NCBI RefSeq assembly: GCF_002860255.1 | Contig: NZ_PGVE01000042.1 | Span: 124,001 to 188,000 of the forward strand | Direction of reading: 5' to 3' | Length of the DNA stretch: 64,000 nt | Origin: Neobacillus cucumis | GTDB taxonomy: Bacteria; Bacillota; Bacilli; Bacillales; Cytobacillaceae | Shown here: in pieces, positions 34,091-42,521 of the stretch | How positions within the stretch are numbered: the first letter of the stretch is position 1 | Layout of the letters: each line of letters begins with the position of its first letter | Program-made: the position numbers and the translations under genes | The notes under the pieces: model-generated | The model's input: only the letters and a program-made list of their open reading frames with translations | Database searches by the model: none | What the model was told of the DNA's origin: nothing

Positions 34091-34870
34091 TTATGCAAAA
34101 ATGGCCTTTGTCAGTAAAAATAGAACAGATGGGGCAAGTAAGCAGCCTAGACCAGTATAAAAAGTGGCGGTAACTGCTCCATAAGGAACAAGTTTTGGAT
34201 CTGTTGCGGCTAAACCTCCTGCTACTCCACTCGTTGTACCCATGATTCCGCCGTATACCATGGCTGTACGAGGGTTATTTAATCCAATATATTTTGCGAT
34301 AAAAGGTGTGCCGATCATTGTTAAGATGGACTTTACTAGTCCTGCTGCGATGCTAAGAGTTATAACTTCCGAACTTGCTCCAATAGCAGATCCTGTTACT
34401 GGTCCTACAATGTATGTAGCTGTCCCGGCACCAATGGTCGTTAAGCTAATAGCATCTCTATATCCAAAGGCAAGTGCAATAATGACACCGACGATAAAAG
34501 AGAGGATAACGCCTACAAACAAGGATAAAACCCCGTTTACTCCAGCTTTCTTTATTTCGCTAAAGTTTGCCCCAAAGGCCGTAGCAACTATAGCAAAGTC
34601 CCTTAGCATTCCGCCGCCCATAAGACCAATGCCAGAAAAAAGGGTAATGTCTGATAACCCTTTTTCTCCTCCTGTAACCACTCCGCCGATGTATGCGAGT
34701 ACAAGTCCGAGAGCAATGGCAATGGCAGAACCATGAATGCGGCCCTTCGTAAATTTGTTAGACATAAAATAAGAAAGATACATAGTTAAGCCGACAATAG
34801 CAAAAGCAACAATTAAACCGTTATTCTTCAAAACATTACCTAGTATTTCTAACACTCTGCTCGCCTCCAT
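34091..34870 (-). CDS. madM: Malonate transporter subunit MadM
   Basis: A 259-residue membrane protein with about eight to nine hydrophobic helices, matching the larger subunit of the two-part MadLM malonate carrier first described in Malonomonas rubra. Gly-rich conserved stretches include SGIGLMGGGMLRDFAIVATAFG, TTIGAGTATYIVGPVTG and YGGIMGTTSGVAGGLAATDP. It overlaps the end of madL by 35 bases, indicating coupled translation. It imports malonate, with Na+ in the studied system, for the decarboxylase encoded divergently. Regulated with madL from the promoter at 35404-35433. Confidence 0.9.
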   Translation of the reverse strand: MEASRVLEILGNVLKNNGLIVAFAIVGLTMYLSYFMSNKFTKGRIHGSAIAIALGLVLAYIGGVVTGGEKGLSDITLFSGIGLMGGGMLRDFAIVATAFGANFSEIKKAGVNGVLSLFVGVILSFIVGVIIALAFGYRDAISLTTIGAGTATYIVGPVTGSAIGASSEVITLSIAAGLVKSILTMIGTPFIAKYIGLNNPRTAMVYGGIMGTTSGVAGGLAATDPKLVPYGAVTATFYTGLGCLLAPSVLFLLTKAIFA

Positions 34871-35249
34871 TCACATCAATTTCTAGGATCGCATCTATAT
34901 TGCCCCCTCGACTTAAAAGAGGAACAACTGCCCAGCTAACTACGACAACGACCACACCTGCAATAATAGCCAAGATTCCTCCATGGAGGGCGGCAACCAC
35001 ATTTTGCTGTGCTGACATGGCAATAACAATTGGAATATACATTCCACTCCAAAAAGCTAGTCCTTCTTGCGTCTGTTTGTTTAATTTATCTTTCTTTTTC
35101 AAATATTCCACAAGTAGAATCAGCATTAGCATAGCAAAGCCAACACCGCCGACATTTGCGTCAATTCCCAGTATGTCTCCTAGTAGATCTCCAAAAAACA
35201 TCCCGGATAAAAAGCAAATAGATAATATTGCGACCCCAAAAATAACCAT
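34836..35249 (-). CDS. madL: Malonate transporter subunit MadL
   Basis: A 137-residue membrane protein with four hydrophobic segments, matching the small MadL subunit. The region YIPIVIAMSAQQNVVAALHGG is characteristic. The start at 35249 has AAAGGAG seven bases upstream; the longer frame with basic residues before it is not supported. It is the first gene of the leftward madLM operon, divergent from gntR-mdc. Its promoter (TTGACA, 18 bases, TATTAT on the minus strand) is followed by the GntR operator and a cre-like box, so expression should need malonate and be lowered by preferred sugars. Confidence 0.9.
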   Translation of the reverse strand: MVIFGVAILSICFLSGMFFGDLLGDILGIDANVGGVGFAMLMLILLVEYLKKKDKLNKQTQEGLAFWSGMYIPIVIAMSAQQNVVAALHGGILAIIAGVVVVVVSWAVVPLLSRGGNIDAILEIDVNGGEQSVRNTR

Positions 35250-35352
35250 GCAATTTCTCCTTTTCAATTTTTTCTTTTTAACAATTACCTTAAAACTAAT
35301 GCGAACAGAACTATCAAACGTATGTCTGCACTGAGAAGAAAATTGAAACTAA

Positions 35353-35366
35353 GGAAAGCGCTTGCA
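35353..35366. promoter_or_regulatory. cre-like site (CcpA) at madLM
   Basis: GGAAAGCGCTTGCA differs from the consensus TGNAANCGNWNNCA at one fixed position. It lies downstream of the madLM promoter, a typical roadblock position for carbon catabolite repression. Confidence 0.6.
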
Positions 35367-35378
35367 AAATAAGAATCA

Positions 35379-35390
35379 ACAGTCGACTGT
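35379..35390. promoter_or_regulatory. GntR operator, madLM side
   Basis: Perfect palindrome ACAGTCGACTGT just downstream of the madLM -10 box. A near-identical site (35496-35507) lies at the mdc promoter. Together they suggest one GntR protein controls both directions. Confidence 0.7.
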
Positions 35391-35403
35391 ATTCCTAAAA
35401 CTC

Positions 35404-35433
35404 ATAATAAATCGTGAGAAAATAAAATGTCAA
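35404..35433 (-). promoter_or_regulatory. madLM promoter
   Basis: On the minus strand -35 TTGACA (35433-35428), 18-base spacer, -10 TATTAT (35409-35404). Confidence 0.65.
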
Positions 35434-35458
35434 CTATTTTTTTAATTTTCTAAATTTA

Positions 35459-35487
35459 TTGAAATCTACTTATACAGGCGCTATAAT
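35459..35487 (+). promoter_or_regulatory. gntR-mdc operon promoter
   Basis: -35 TTGAAA (35459-35464), 17-base spacer, perfect -10 TATAAT (35482-35487). The GntR operator begins nine bases downstream, at the expected transcription start. Confidence 0.7.
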
Positions 35488-35495
35488 AGAAATCG

Positions 35496-35507
35496 ACAGT
35501 CGACTAT
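35496..35507. promoter_or_regulatory. GntR operator, mdc side
   Basis: ACAGTCGACTAT, one base away from the perfect palindrome at 35379-35390, overlapping the predicted start of transcription of the gntR-mdc operon. Confidence 0.65.
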
Positions 35508-35534
35508 TTTTACTTATTGGAGGAGACTTTGGTC

Positions 35535-36194
35535 ATGAAAACTGATAAATTTACTCAAAATGCATTATCAAATCATATCGCTGAACATATTACTGAGCAA
35601 ATTATTAAGGGGGAGCTAATCCCCGGGGATAAACTAATCGAACATATTTATGCAGAAGAGTACGGAACTAGCCGTGCTCCTGTAAGGGAAGCTATTTATC
35701 TGCTTTCCATTGAAGGCCTTGTGGAAAGAATTCCAAGAAAAGGGGCCGTGGTAAAAGAATATACGGAGAATGAGATATATGATCTGCTCGAAATACGTAA
35801 TATGCTTGAAACAATGGCCATCGAACGTATTGCTCGAAACGGAGTAGACCAAGATTGTCTGCAAAATATGGCAACTATTTTAGAAAAAATGAAGGATGAG
35901 ACGAAGGTACATCAATATACCCAACTAAATCACTCTTTCCATATGACACTTGTAGAAATGAGTAAAAGTGAGACGATTAAAACGATGTATTCAAGGCTTG
36001 GATGGCCTCTGCTAAGAATCCAAAGTCTATCATTTGCGAATGATGGAAATATTGAAAAGTCCGTAAGAGAGCATCAAATGTTAATCGGATTTTTGAGGGA
36101 AGAAAACATCCAGGAAGCAGCGAATCTTTTAAAACATCATAACGAAGATGTCATTTCAAGTATGAAGAAAAAGCTAGGTTCAAAGAATAAATAA
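35535..36194 (+). CDS. GntR (FadR/FCD) family regulator of malonate genes
   Basis: A 219-residue GntR-type regulator. The N-terminal winged helix (ITEQIIKGELIPGDKLIEHIYAEEYGTSRAPVREAIYLL) occupies residues about 15-70, and the C-terminal FCD effector domain has the expected metal/ligand positions (ERIARNG, NHSFHMTLVEMS, EHQMLIGFL). GGAGGAG lies nine bases before ATG 35535. It is the first gene of the mdc operon and divergent from madLM. The matching palindromes in both promoters make it the likely repressor, equivalent in role to MdcY of Acinetobacter, with malonate or a derivative as inducer (inferred). Confidence 0.88.
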   Translation: MKTDKFTQNALSNHIAEHITEQIIKGELIPGDKLIEHIYAEEYGTSRAPVREAIYLLSIEGLVERIPRKGAVVKEYTENEIYDLLEIRNMLETMAIERIARNGVDQDCLQNMATILEKMKDETKVHQYTQLNHSFHMTLVEMSKSETIKTMYSRLGWPLLRIQSLSFANDGNIEKSVREHQMLIGFLREENIQEAANLLKHHNEDVISSMKKKLGSKNK

Positions 36195-36248
36195 GTTTTT
36201 GCAAGATTAACAGAGTAGTTGAGTTTTCAAACAAGGTGGTGAAAGTTG

Positions 36249-37184
36249 GTGAAACACGCATTTTTATTTCCTGGCCAAGGTTCCCAGAAGCCGAATATGC
36301 TCCATGAACTGCCTAAACATCCTGCGGTTGAGGCAGTTCTGCAAGAAGCGATGGAGGTACTTGGAGAAAACGTTTACAATGTTGATTCCAAGGAAGCCTT
36401 GATATCGACTGTCTCAGTTCAAATCTGCCTGCTTGTTTCCTCGGTTGCTATTTTAAGAGTTTTTGAAGTTGAAGGGGTATATCCAGATTTTGTGGCAGGC
36501 CATTCTGCAGGTGCTTTCAGTGCAGCGGTTGCATGTAAGGCTATTGAGTTTGCAGATGCTTTAAGAATGATAAAGCTAAGAGGGCAGCTAATGGAACAGG
36601 CCTTTCCAAGAGGCTACGGAATGGGTGTCATTACTGGAATGGATGAACAGACAGTAAAAGAACTAGCAAATTCTTGTTTTACAGAGACAGAACCTGTATT
36701 CACGGCAAATGTCAATGCTCCGGATCAAATTACAATCTCTGGTTCTATTGCTGCACTAAATCAGGTGATTCATCGTGCCAGAAATAAAGGAGCTAGAACC
36801 GCGGAACTTCTAAATGTGAACATACCCTCCCATTGTTCCTTGCTAAACTCAGTTTCTAAGTCATTACATGAGGAATTTTTAAAAATTAAATTTAGACAGC
36901 CAGTCATTCCATACGCTTGTAACCGGACAGCAAGGCTTTTAAGATCGCCAGAACAAGTTAGAGAGGATCTTTCCTTTAACGTTTCTCATCCAGTTATGTG
37001 GCATGATATTTCTTCCATCCTTTGTGAGCACGGCACAAGGCTTTTTATTGAGATGCCTCCAGGAAATGTTCTTACCAGTTTATCCAAAAAAGCACGGCCT
37101 GGTGCCCGTTCTTTTTCTGTAGATGAAAATGGGTTTCGAAATTGTTTAGTTATGGCAAGGCGTTTTTGTTCTGAACATTCTTAA
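36249..37184 (+). CDS. mdcH: Malonate decarboxylase subunit epsilon, malonyl-CoA:ACP transacylase MdcH
   Basis: A 311-residue acyltransferase related to FabD. It loads a malonyl group onto the acyl carrier subunit to start the malonate decarboxylase cycle. The N-terminal FLFPGQGSQ, the nucleophile motif AGHSAGAFSAA (Ser near 86), the Arg-containing IKLRGQLMEQA and the late His in NIPSHCSLL are visible. The start is GTG 36249 (AAGGTGG nine bases upstream) or TTG 36246. It lies first among the enzyme genes, unlike the Klebsiella order where mdcH is near the end. Confidence 0.88.
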   Translation: MKHAFLFPGQGSQKPNMLHELPKHPAVEAVLQEAMEVLGENVYNVDSKEALISTVSVQICLLVSSVAILRVFEVEGVYPDFVAGHSAGAFSAAVACKAIEFADALRMIKLRGQLMEQAFPRGYGMGVITGMDEQTVKELANSCFTETEPVFTANVNAPDQITISGSIAALNQVIHRARNKGARTAELLNVNIPSHCSLLNSVSKSLHEEFLKIKFRQPVIPYACNRTARLLRSPEQVREDLSFNVSHPVMWHDISSILCEHGTRLFIEMPPGNVLTSLSKKARPGARSFSVDENGFRNCLVMARRFCSEHS

Positions 37185-37221
37185 ATATAAAAGTTTAATA
37201 GGGGAAAGGGGATAGCAGGAA

Positions 37222-38868
37222 ATGCAGGCAATAAAAAAACACTCTTGGAAAAAACGATTAGAGGCAAAAGAAAAGAGAATAGAGAAATTGAAAGACATAA
37301 CGAGCAGCCGAATTATCCCTACAAACAAAATTGTTCAGGCGCTTGAAACCTTAATTCAGCCTGGAGATCGCGTCGTTTTGGAGGGAAACAATCAGAAGCA
37401 GGCATCCTTCCTATCGGCTGCTCTTGCCAAGGCAGACCCGGAAAAATTATATGATTTACATATGATTATGTCGAGCATCTCCCGGCCTGAGCATTTAGAT
37501 CTGTTTGAATATGGAATCGCTAGAAAAGTAGATTTTTCCTACGCAGGGCCACAAAGCCTCCGTATTGCACAAATGCTGGAAGACGGGAAACTAACCATGG
37601 GTGAAATCCATACCTATGTGGAACTATATGGAAGATTGTTCATTGACTTAATTCCATCCGTTGCGCTAGTAGCTGCTGACAAAGCTGATGCTGCCGGTAA
37701 TTTATACACGGGGCCGAACACGGAAGAAACACCAACATTGGTTGAAGCAGCAGCATTTCGTGATGGCATAGTCATTGCGCAGGTAAATGAATTAGCCGAC
37801 GAACTTCCGCGTGTTGATATTCCAGGTTCCTGGATTGACTATGTCGTTGTTGCTGACAAGCCCTATCAACTAGAGCCTCTTTTTACTCGTGATCCTCGCC
37901 ATATTACAGATATCCAGGTGCTGCAGGCCATGATGATCATCCGTGGTATATATGAAAAGCACCAAGTAAAGTCATTGAATCATGGAATTGGCTATAATAC
38001 AGCTGCCATTGAATTGTTACTTCCGACATATGGAGAACAGCTTGGCCTTAAAGGAAAGATTTGCAAACACTGGGCGTTAAATCCGCATCCTACACTGATT
38101 CCTGCAATCGAAAGCGGCTGGGTAGAGAGTGTCCACTGCTTTGGCGGAGAAGTTGGAATGGAAAAATATGTGGCCTCAAGGCGAGATGTTTTTTTTACCG
38201 GCCGTGACGGAAGTTTGCGCTCGAACCGGACATTATGCCAGCTGGCAGGGCAATATGCTGTCGATTTGTTTGTAGGTTCAAGTCTGCAAATTGACGCTTA
38301 CGGAAATTCTTCGACTGTTACCCGTGGGAGGCTAGCAGGGTTCGGCGGCGCACCAAATATGGGGCATGACCCAGGTGGAAGGAGACATTCATCCGAGGCT
38401 TGGCTGGACATGAAGACAAACAATGATCCGCTTGCACGTGGGAAAAAGCTGGTAGTCCAGGTTGTTGAAACCTTCCAAAACGGAAATAAACCGGTGTTTG
38501 TTGAATCATTAGATGCACTGGATGTGAAAAATGATGCCAATCTCGCAACGGCACCAGTCATGATTTATGGTGAAGACGTCACACATATTGTTACTGAAGA
38601 AGGGATTGCTTATTTATATAAGGCAAACAGCATGGAAGAACGCAGGCAGGCAATTGCAGCAATCGCAGGCGTTAGTCCGATTGGGCTTGAACATGACGTC
38701 AGAAAGACGGATAAATTGAGGAGAGAAGGATTGATTGCCCTCCCTGAGGATCTTGGTATTAGAAGAACGGATGCAAAGCGTTCCCTGCTTGCTGCTAAAA
38801 ATGTAGAAGAGCTGGTGGAATGGTCAGATGGTTTATATGAACCACCTGCTAAATTCCGAAGCTGGTAA
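37222..38868 (+). CDS. mdcA: Malonate decarboxylase subunit alpha MdcA
   Basis: A 548-residue CoA-transferase-like subunit that swaps acetyl and malonyl groups on the acyl carrier protein, releasing acetate. The length fits known MdcA proteins (about 550). Family stretches include RIIPTNKIVQALETLIQPGDRVVLEGNNQKQA, GGEVGMEKYVASRRDVFFTGRDGS and NPHPTLIPAIESGWVE. AAAGGGG precedes the ATG. It is followed by mdcB after 14 bases. The protein acts in the cytoplasmic MdcA-C-D/E complex. Confidence 0.92.
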   Translation: MQAIKKHSWKKRLEAKEKRIEKLKDITSSRIIPTNKIVQALETLIQPGDRVVLEGNNQKQASFLSAALAKADPEKLYDLHMIMSSISRPEHLDLFEYGIARKVDFSYAGPQSLRIAQMLEDGKLTMGEIHTYVELYGRLFIDLIPSVALVAADKADAAGNLYTGPNTEETPTLVEAAAFRDGIVIAQVNELADELPRVDIPGSWIDYVVVADKPYQLEPLFTRDPRHITDIQVLQAMMIIRGIYEKHQVKSLNHGIGYNTAAIELLLPTYGEQLGLKGKICKHWALNPHPTLIPAIESGWVESVHCFGGEVGMEKYVASRRDVFFTGRDGSLRSNRTLCQLAGQYAVDLFVGSSLQIDAYGNSSTVTRGRLAGFGGAPNMGHDPGGRRHSSEAWLDMKTNNDPLARGKKLVVQVVETFQNGNKPVFVESLDALDVKNDANLATAPVMIYGEDVTHIVTEEGIAYLYKANSMEERRQAIAAIAGVSPIGLEHDVRKTDKLRREGLIALPEDLGIRRTDAKRSLLAAKNVEELVEWSDGLYEPPAKFRSW

Positions 38869-38882
38869 CAGGGTGCAGTCAA

Positions 38883-39761
38883 ATGGAAAAATTACTATCC
38901 TACACAGAGAAGCTCGCCATTTTAGCAGTACAGGCGCTGATTGAGGAGGCAGAACTGACGCCGAAGCCAGGTCTTGTTGATAAAGAAAGCACAGGTTCTC
39001 ATCAGGATATGTCGATTGAATTAATGATTCAATCAGCCAGATCAATAGAGCCAGCGTTTAGAGAAATGGCCAAGGTAAGCTATGGAAAGGTTCCATCCCA
39101 GGATTTAAGGGAAGAGATTGCTGCTATCGGCCGCCAAGGGGAAATCGATATGTTCCAAGCTACCGGGGGAGTGAATACACACAAAGGTGCTATCTGGGCG
39201 TTAGGGCTGCTTGTTTCAAGCGCCGCTATGAATCCTGGAGAGACATCATTAGACCATATTGCGAAAACCGCGGGGAAGCTTGCCAGTTTCCCGGATCGGA
39301 ACCTGACACAACAAATAACGAATGGTAAAAGAGTTAAAGAAAAATACGGAGTAAATGGAGCCCTGGGGGAAGCTCAGCAAGGGTTCCCTCATATAAGAAA
39401 AATAGCCTTACCTGTTCTTAATAATTCGAGGAGCAGGGGCATCAAAGAGGACCTATCCAGGTTGAATACCTTAATTGCACTTATGTCAAGTCTTGATGAC
39501 ACATGTATATTACATCGGGGAGGGGCTCAAAGCTTGACCACTACTAAGGAACTTGCTTCGGAAATCCTGCTATTAGGCGGAGTTGGGACAAAGACAGGAT
39601 GGAAGATTTTAGAGGAGCTAAGCCAATTCTTAATTAAGTGCCATGCTTCTCCAGGCGGGAGTGCGGATTTGTTGGCGGCTACATTATTCCTTGATGAACT
39701 CTATAAAAATAACAAGAGCTATTTATGGGAGTTCAAAAAGTACTCGCTCATTAGAAAATAA
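38883..39761 (+). CDS. mdcB: Triphosphoribosyl-dephospho-CoA synthase MdcB
   Basis: A 292-residue enzyme related to CitG that joins ATP and dephospho-CoA to make 2'-(5''-triphosphoribosyl)-3'-dephospho-CoA, the precursor of the ACP prosthetic group. Conserved segments include AELTPKPGLVDKESTGSHQDM, the TGGVNTHKGAIWALGLL motif near residue 98, DDTCILHRGG and a late CHASPGGSADLLAATLFL. The stop is 13 bases before the mdcC ATG and the intervening AGGAGG serves mdcC. Confidence 0.9.
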   Translation: MEKLLSYTEKLAILAVQALIEEAELTPKPGLVDKESTGSHQDMSIELMIQSARSIEPAFREMAKVSYGKVPSQDLREEIAAIGRQGEIDMFQATGGVNTHKGAIWALGLLVSSAAMNPGETSLDHIAKTAGKLASFPDRNLTQQITNGKRVKEKYGVNGALGEAQQGFPHIRKIALPVLNNSRSRGIKEDLSRLNTLIALMSSLDDTCILHRGGAQSLTTTKELASEILLLGGVGTKTGWKILEELSQFLIKCHASPGGSADLLAATLFLDELYKNNKSYLWEFKKYSLIRK

Positions 39762-39774
39762 GGAGGGTGCAAAA

Positions 39775-40086
39775 ATGGAAAAATTAATGTTTCGTTTTCC
39801 GGGAACAAAAAAAGTCGAGTCAAATGCACATGTGGGTGTAGTTGGATCTGGAGATTTGGAAATTTTGATGGAACCATCAGAAGGAGCCTATGCAGAAGTA
39901 CTTATACGTACTGGTACAACCGGCTTCAAAGAAACATGGAAAGCCGTTTTAGAGAGATTTTTTTCACAGCACGAGGTATCAGCTATAATAAAAATTAATG
40001 ATTTTGGTGCAACTCCAGGAGTTGTAACATTACGTTTATCACAAGCATTGGAGGTGGCTAACGATGCTAGATACGCTAAAAAATAG
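39775..40086 (+). CDS. mdcC: Malonate decarboxylase acyl carrier protein MdcC (delta)
   Basis: A 103-residue acyl carrier subunit that carries malonyl and acetyl groups on a phosphoribosyl-dephospho-CoA arm. The attachment Ser is the Ser25 of VGSGDLEIL, the usual position. C-terminal stretch INDFGATPGVVTLRLSQA is typical. The longer frame inside mdcB is excluded because ATG 39775 has AGGAGGG seven bases upstream. Its end overlaps the start of the fused decarboxylase gene by 23 bases, implying coupled translation and matched stoichiometry. Confidence 0.9.
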   Translation: MEKLMFRFPGTKKVESNAHVGVVGSGDLEILMEPSEGAYAEVLIRTGTTGFKETWKAVLERFFSQHEVSAIIKINDFGATPGVVTLRLSQALEVANDARYAKK

Positions 40087-41755
40087 CTTTGTTGAATGCA
40101 GCGGACGTGAAATGGCACGTGCCTTGTTAGATGAATCGAGCTATCGGGAATTGCTGGATCCATTCTCAGGTATAGAATCACCACATTTGGAACCTCAGGG
40201 CATTGTCCCACAAAGTGATGATGGTGTGGTGATTGCAAGGGGAGAATTGCATGGACTTCCTTTATTGGTAATATCTATAGAAGGGAATTTCCAGGGAGGA
40301 GGTATTGGGGAGGTATCCGGTGCTAAAATTGCAGGTGCACTCGAACTTGCTTTGGAGGAAAATAAAGCAGGCGGATTAGTGTACCCAGTCATTGTGTTTG
40401 ATACAGGAGGCGTGAGGCTGCAGGAAGCAAACTACGGTCTATTGTCCATTGCAGAAATCGGAGCTTCCATCGTTGCGCTTCGGGAATATGTACCGGTTAT
40501 CGGTATGATTCCTGGAAAGATTGGAGCATTTGGCGGGATGTCCATTACCGCTGGATTATGCAGCTTCTTAATCATGACACGTGAAGGAAGACTTGGACTA
40601 AATGGTCCTGAGGTCATAGAACAAGAAGCAGGGATTGAGGAATTCGATTCCATGGATCGTCAGCTAATTTGGAATACAATTGGTGGAAATCAAAGAGAGG
40701 CTATAGAATTGGCCGATCTGGTTGTGGAAGATGATATTGAAGCTTTTCAGCAGGCCATTCTTTCTGCAGTCAAAAAAGCTGCTGGAAATCCACCAAGAAG
40801 CACCCAGGTTGAAAGGTATCTAACGTTTTTACAAACGATCGATACTTCGGAACCAATTAACCCGTTTAAAGCACGTCATTTATGGAAGCAATTCGAGAAT
40901 GCTAAACTAGTTGATTATAGCTTTGGGAGGACCATACAGGAAAATGAAATTGTAAGCAGAGGACATAAATGGTTTAATCTCTTAACAAATGAGACCACAA
41001 CTATCAGTAATATCCCTTCTGTTCTTTGCGCAGATTCCTTTATCGGGAACATTCCGGCGCGTTTCCTTGCGGTTGTGCCGGATAAAAATAGCCGCTTCCC
41101 AAGAGCACGCTCAGGTGAATTCGGCCTGGAAGAGGGATGGATGATTGCCAAACATATTCGTGATGTGATTGAGGAAGACCGGCATCAGGAGAAGCGGGCC
41201 ATTATCGCGATTGTTGATGTACCAAGCCAGGCTTATGGCTATCGTGAAGAATTGCTTGGAATTCATCAGGCATGTGCTGCAGCCGTTGATGCATATGCTT
41301 CTGCTAGATTAGCAGGGCATCCAGTCATTGCTTTCATACCAGGAAAGGCTATTTCAGGGGCTTTTCTTTCCCACGGAATGCAAGCCAGCCGTCTAATAGC
41401 CTTAGAGGATGAAGGGGTGAATGTTCACGTAATGTCCAAACAATCAGCTGCAAGGATTACACAGCGTACGATTGAAGAATTGGAGGATGCAACAAAAAAA
41501 GTTCCTGCAATGGCCTATGATATTCGTTCTTTTGAAAAACTAGGTGCCCTATTTGCCTTAATAAGTGGAATAAATGCCGATACCCCAGAGATTTCAGACC
41601 GAGAAGCGGTATTAAGTAAAGTGGCTGAAGCCATTGAAGATATCAAAAACAGTTCAAGGAATCTTAGCTGCAGACTCACTTCTTCTTTTGCCCGAGAAGG
41701 TGGGAGGGCAGCTTCGATACTCGTTCGGGAAAAACTTGCAGAACAATGGCGCTAG
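40064..41755 (+). CDS. mdcD: Malonate decarboxylase beta-gamma fusion (MdcD-MdcE)
   Basis: A 563-residue protein that joins two subunits usually made separately. Residues about 1-280 are MdcD (GGIGEVSGAKIAGALELA, FDTGGVRLQEANYG, GKIGAFGGMSITAG, LNGPEVIEQEAGIEEFDS) and residues about 310-560 are MdcE (RARSGEFGLEEGWMIAKHI, VDVPSQAYGYREELLGIHQ, PGKAISGAFLSHG). Both halves have crotonase/carboxyltransferase-like folds and together decarboxylate malonyl-S-ACP without biotin. The reading frame is continuous with no sign of a sequencing join. It overlaps mdcC before it and mdcG after it (ten bases), so the operon is tightly packed. Confidence 0.9.
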   Translation: MLDTLKNSFVECSGREMARALLDESSYRELLDPFSGIESPHLEPQGIVPQSDDGVVIARGELHGLPLLVISIEGNFQGGGIGEVSGAKIAGALELALEENKAGGLVYPVIVFDTGGVRLQEANYGLLSIAEIGASIVALREYVPVIGMIPGKIGAFGGMSITAGLCSFLIMTREGRLGLNGPEVIEQEAGIEEFDSMDRQLIWNTIGGNQREAIELADLVVEDDIEAFQQAILSAVKKAAGNPPRSTQVERYLTFLQTIDTSEPINPFKARHLWKQFENAKLVDYSFGRTIQENEIVSRGHKWFNLLTNETTTISNIPSVLCADSFIGNIPARFLAVVPDKNSRFPRARSGEFGLEEGWMIAKHIRDVIEEDRHQEKRAIIAIVDVPSQAYGYREELLGIHQACAAAVDAYASARLAGHPVIAFIPGKAISGAFLSHGMQASRLIALEDEGVNVHVMSKQSAARITQRTIEELEDATKKVPAMAYDIRSFEKLGALFALISGINADTPEISDREAVLSKVAEAIEDIKNSSRNLSCRLTSSFAREGGRAASILVREKLAEQWR

Positions 41756-42396
41756 AACCACATGACTTACTAAAGATTAATCCAAAGGATATCATCAGCC
41801 ACACTATACTCCCTGAGTGGGTCGTACATTCTTTGGAGACAGCACCATTTGTTGTGGTCCGCAGGGTCCATGCACCAATAGGTCAGGCAGCCATTGGTAT
41901 TAGGGGCAAGCAAAGGAACCAGAGATTTGGGGCATTTTTACAAGTACAGAGTGTTATAAAGCAAATAAAACCTGAAGACCTTACCGCAAGAGAACAGTGG
42001 AAGGATAAGCAATCACCGGTTTTCGCGGCTATGGAGTTCGCAAAAGAGATATTCAATACTCACAGGCTTTCATGGGGGCCTGGAGGAAGTGTCGGTTTCG
42101 AGCTTGCTAGTGGTGTGAAAACAGTGACATCAAAAAGCGATCTAGACTTGATAATTCGTTCACCAGTACCATTGGAGTTTTATATAGCGAGTGAGATGGT
42201 GGAAGAGTTACAAAAAAGCCCGGTAAAGGTAGATGTTCAAGTAGAAACCCCTGCCGGTGCCTTTTCATTGATGGAGTATGCAAGAGGTCCTGGGCCGGTG
42301 TTATTAAAAACAATGTTCGGCCCAAAGTTGAGCCGCAATCCTTGGGACGTATCTAAAGATTTACTTAATTTAAATAATGGGCTGCATTCCTGTTAA
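41746..42396 (+). CDS. mdcG: Malonate decarboxylase holo-ACP synthase MdcG
   Basis: A 216-residue phosphoribosyl-dephospho-CoA transferase that attaches the prosthetic group to MdcC. Nucleotidyltransferase signature is visible: the GPGGSVGFELASG loop (111-123) followed by the metal-binding SDLDLIIR (131-138) with Asp132 and Asp134. It overlaps the fused decarboxylase gene by ten bases and is the last gene of the operon, followed by a strong terminator. Confidence 0.9.
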   Translation: MALEPHDLLKINPKDIISHTILPEWVVHSLETAPFVVVRRVHAPIGQAAIGIRGKQRNQRFGAFLQVQSVIKQIKPEDLTAREQWKDKQSPVFAAMEFAKEIFNTHRLSWGPGGSVGFELASGVKTVTSKSDLDLIIRSPVPLEFYIASEMVEELQKSPVKVDVQVETPAGAFSLMEYARGPGPVLLKTMFGPKLSRNPWDVSKDLLNLNNGLHSC

Positions 42397-42407
42397 TGAA
42401 GAAGTAT

Positions 42408-42436
42408 GACTATCTTATTGATAGTCCTTTTTTTTT
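42408..42436 (+). terminator. mdc operon terminator, copy 2 of a repeated hairpin
   Basis: GACTATC-TTATT-GATAGTC followed by CTTTTTTTTT, the same as at 29837-29866. It lies 11 bases past the mdcG stop. Confidence 0.8.
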
Positions 42437-42472
42437 ACCTTGAGCTACCGCTTTTCTAAGTATTTGTGTTAT

Positions 42473-42481
42473 TGATATAAT
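42473..42481 (+). promoter_or_regulatory. SigA-type extended -10 promoter of the rsbRSTU operon
   Basis: TTGATATAAT contains TGATATAAT, an extended -10 (TG-N-TATAAT) 41 bases before the rsbR ATG; no strong -35 is seen. It suggests housekeeping expression of the stressosome genes. Confidence 0.5.
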
Positions 42482-42521
42482 ACTATAAAGCGGATTTATC
42501 AAAGTAAAGGAGGAATTTAAA

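Noticed and set aside
34242..34736. 164-residue plus-strand frame across madM
   Set aside because: Antisense shadow of a membrane protein gene; proline-rich composition typical of such shadows.
39643..39774. N-terminal extension of MdcC
   Set aside because: Overlaps mdcB in another frame; ATG 39775 has AGGAGGG and matches the family N-terminus.
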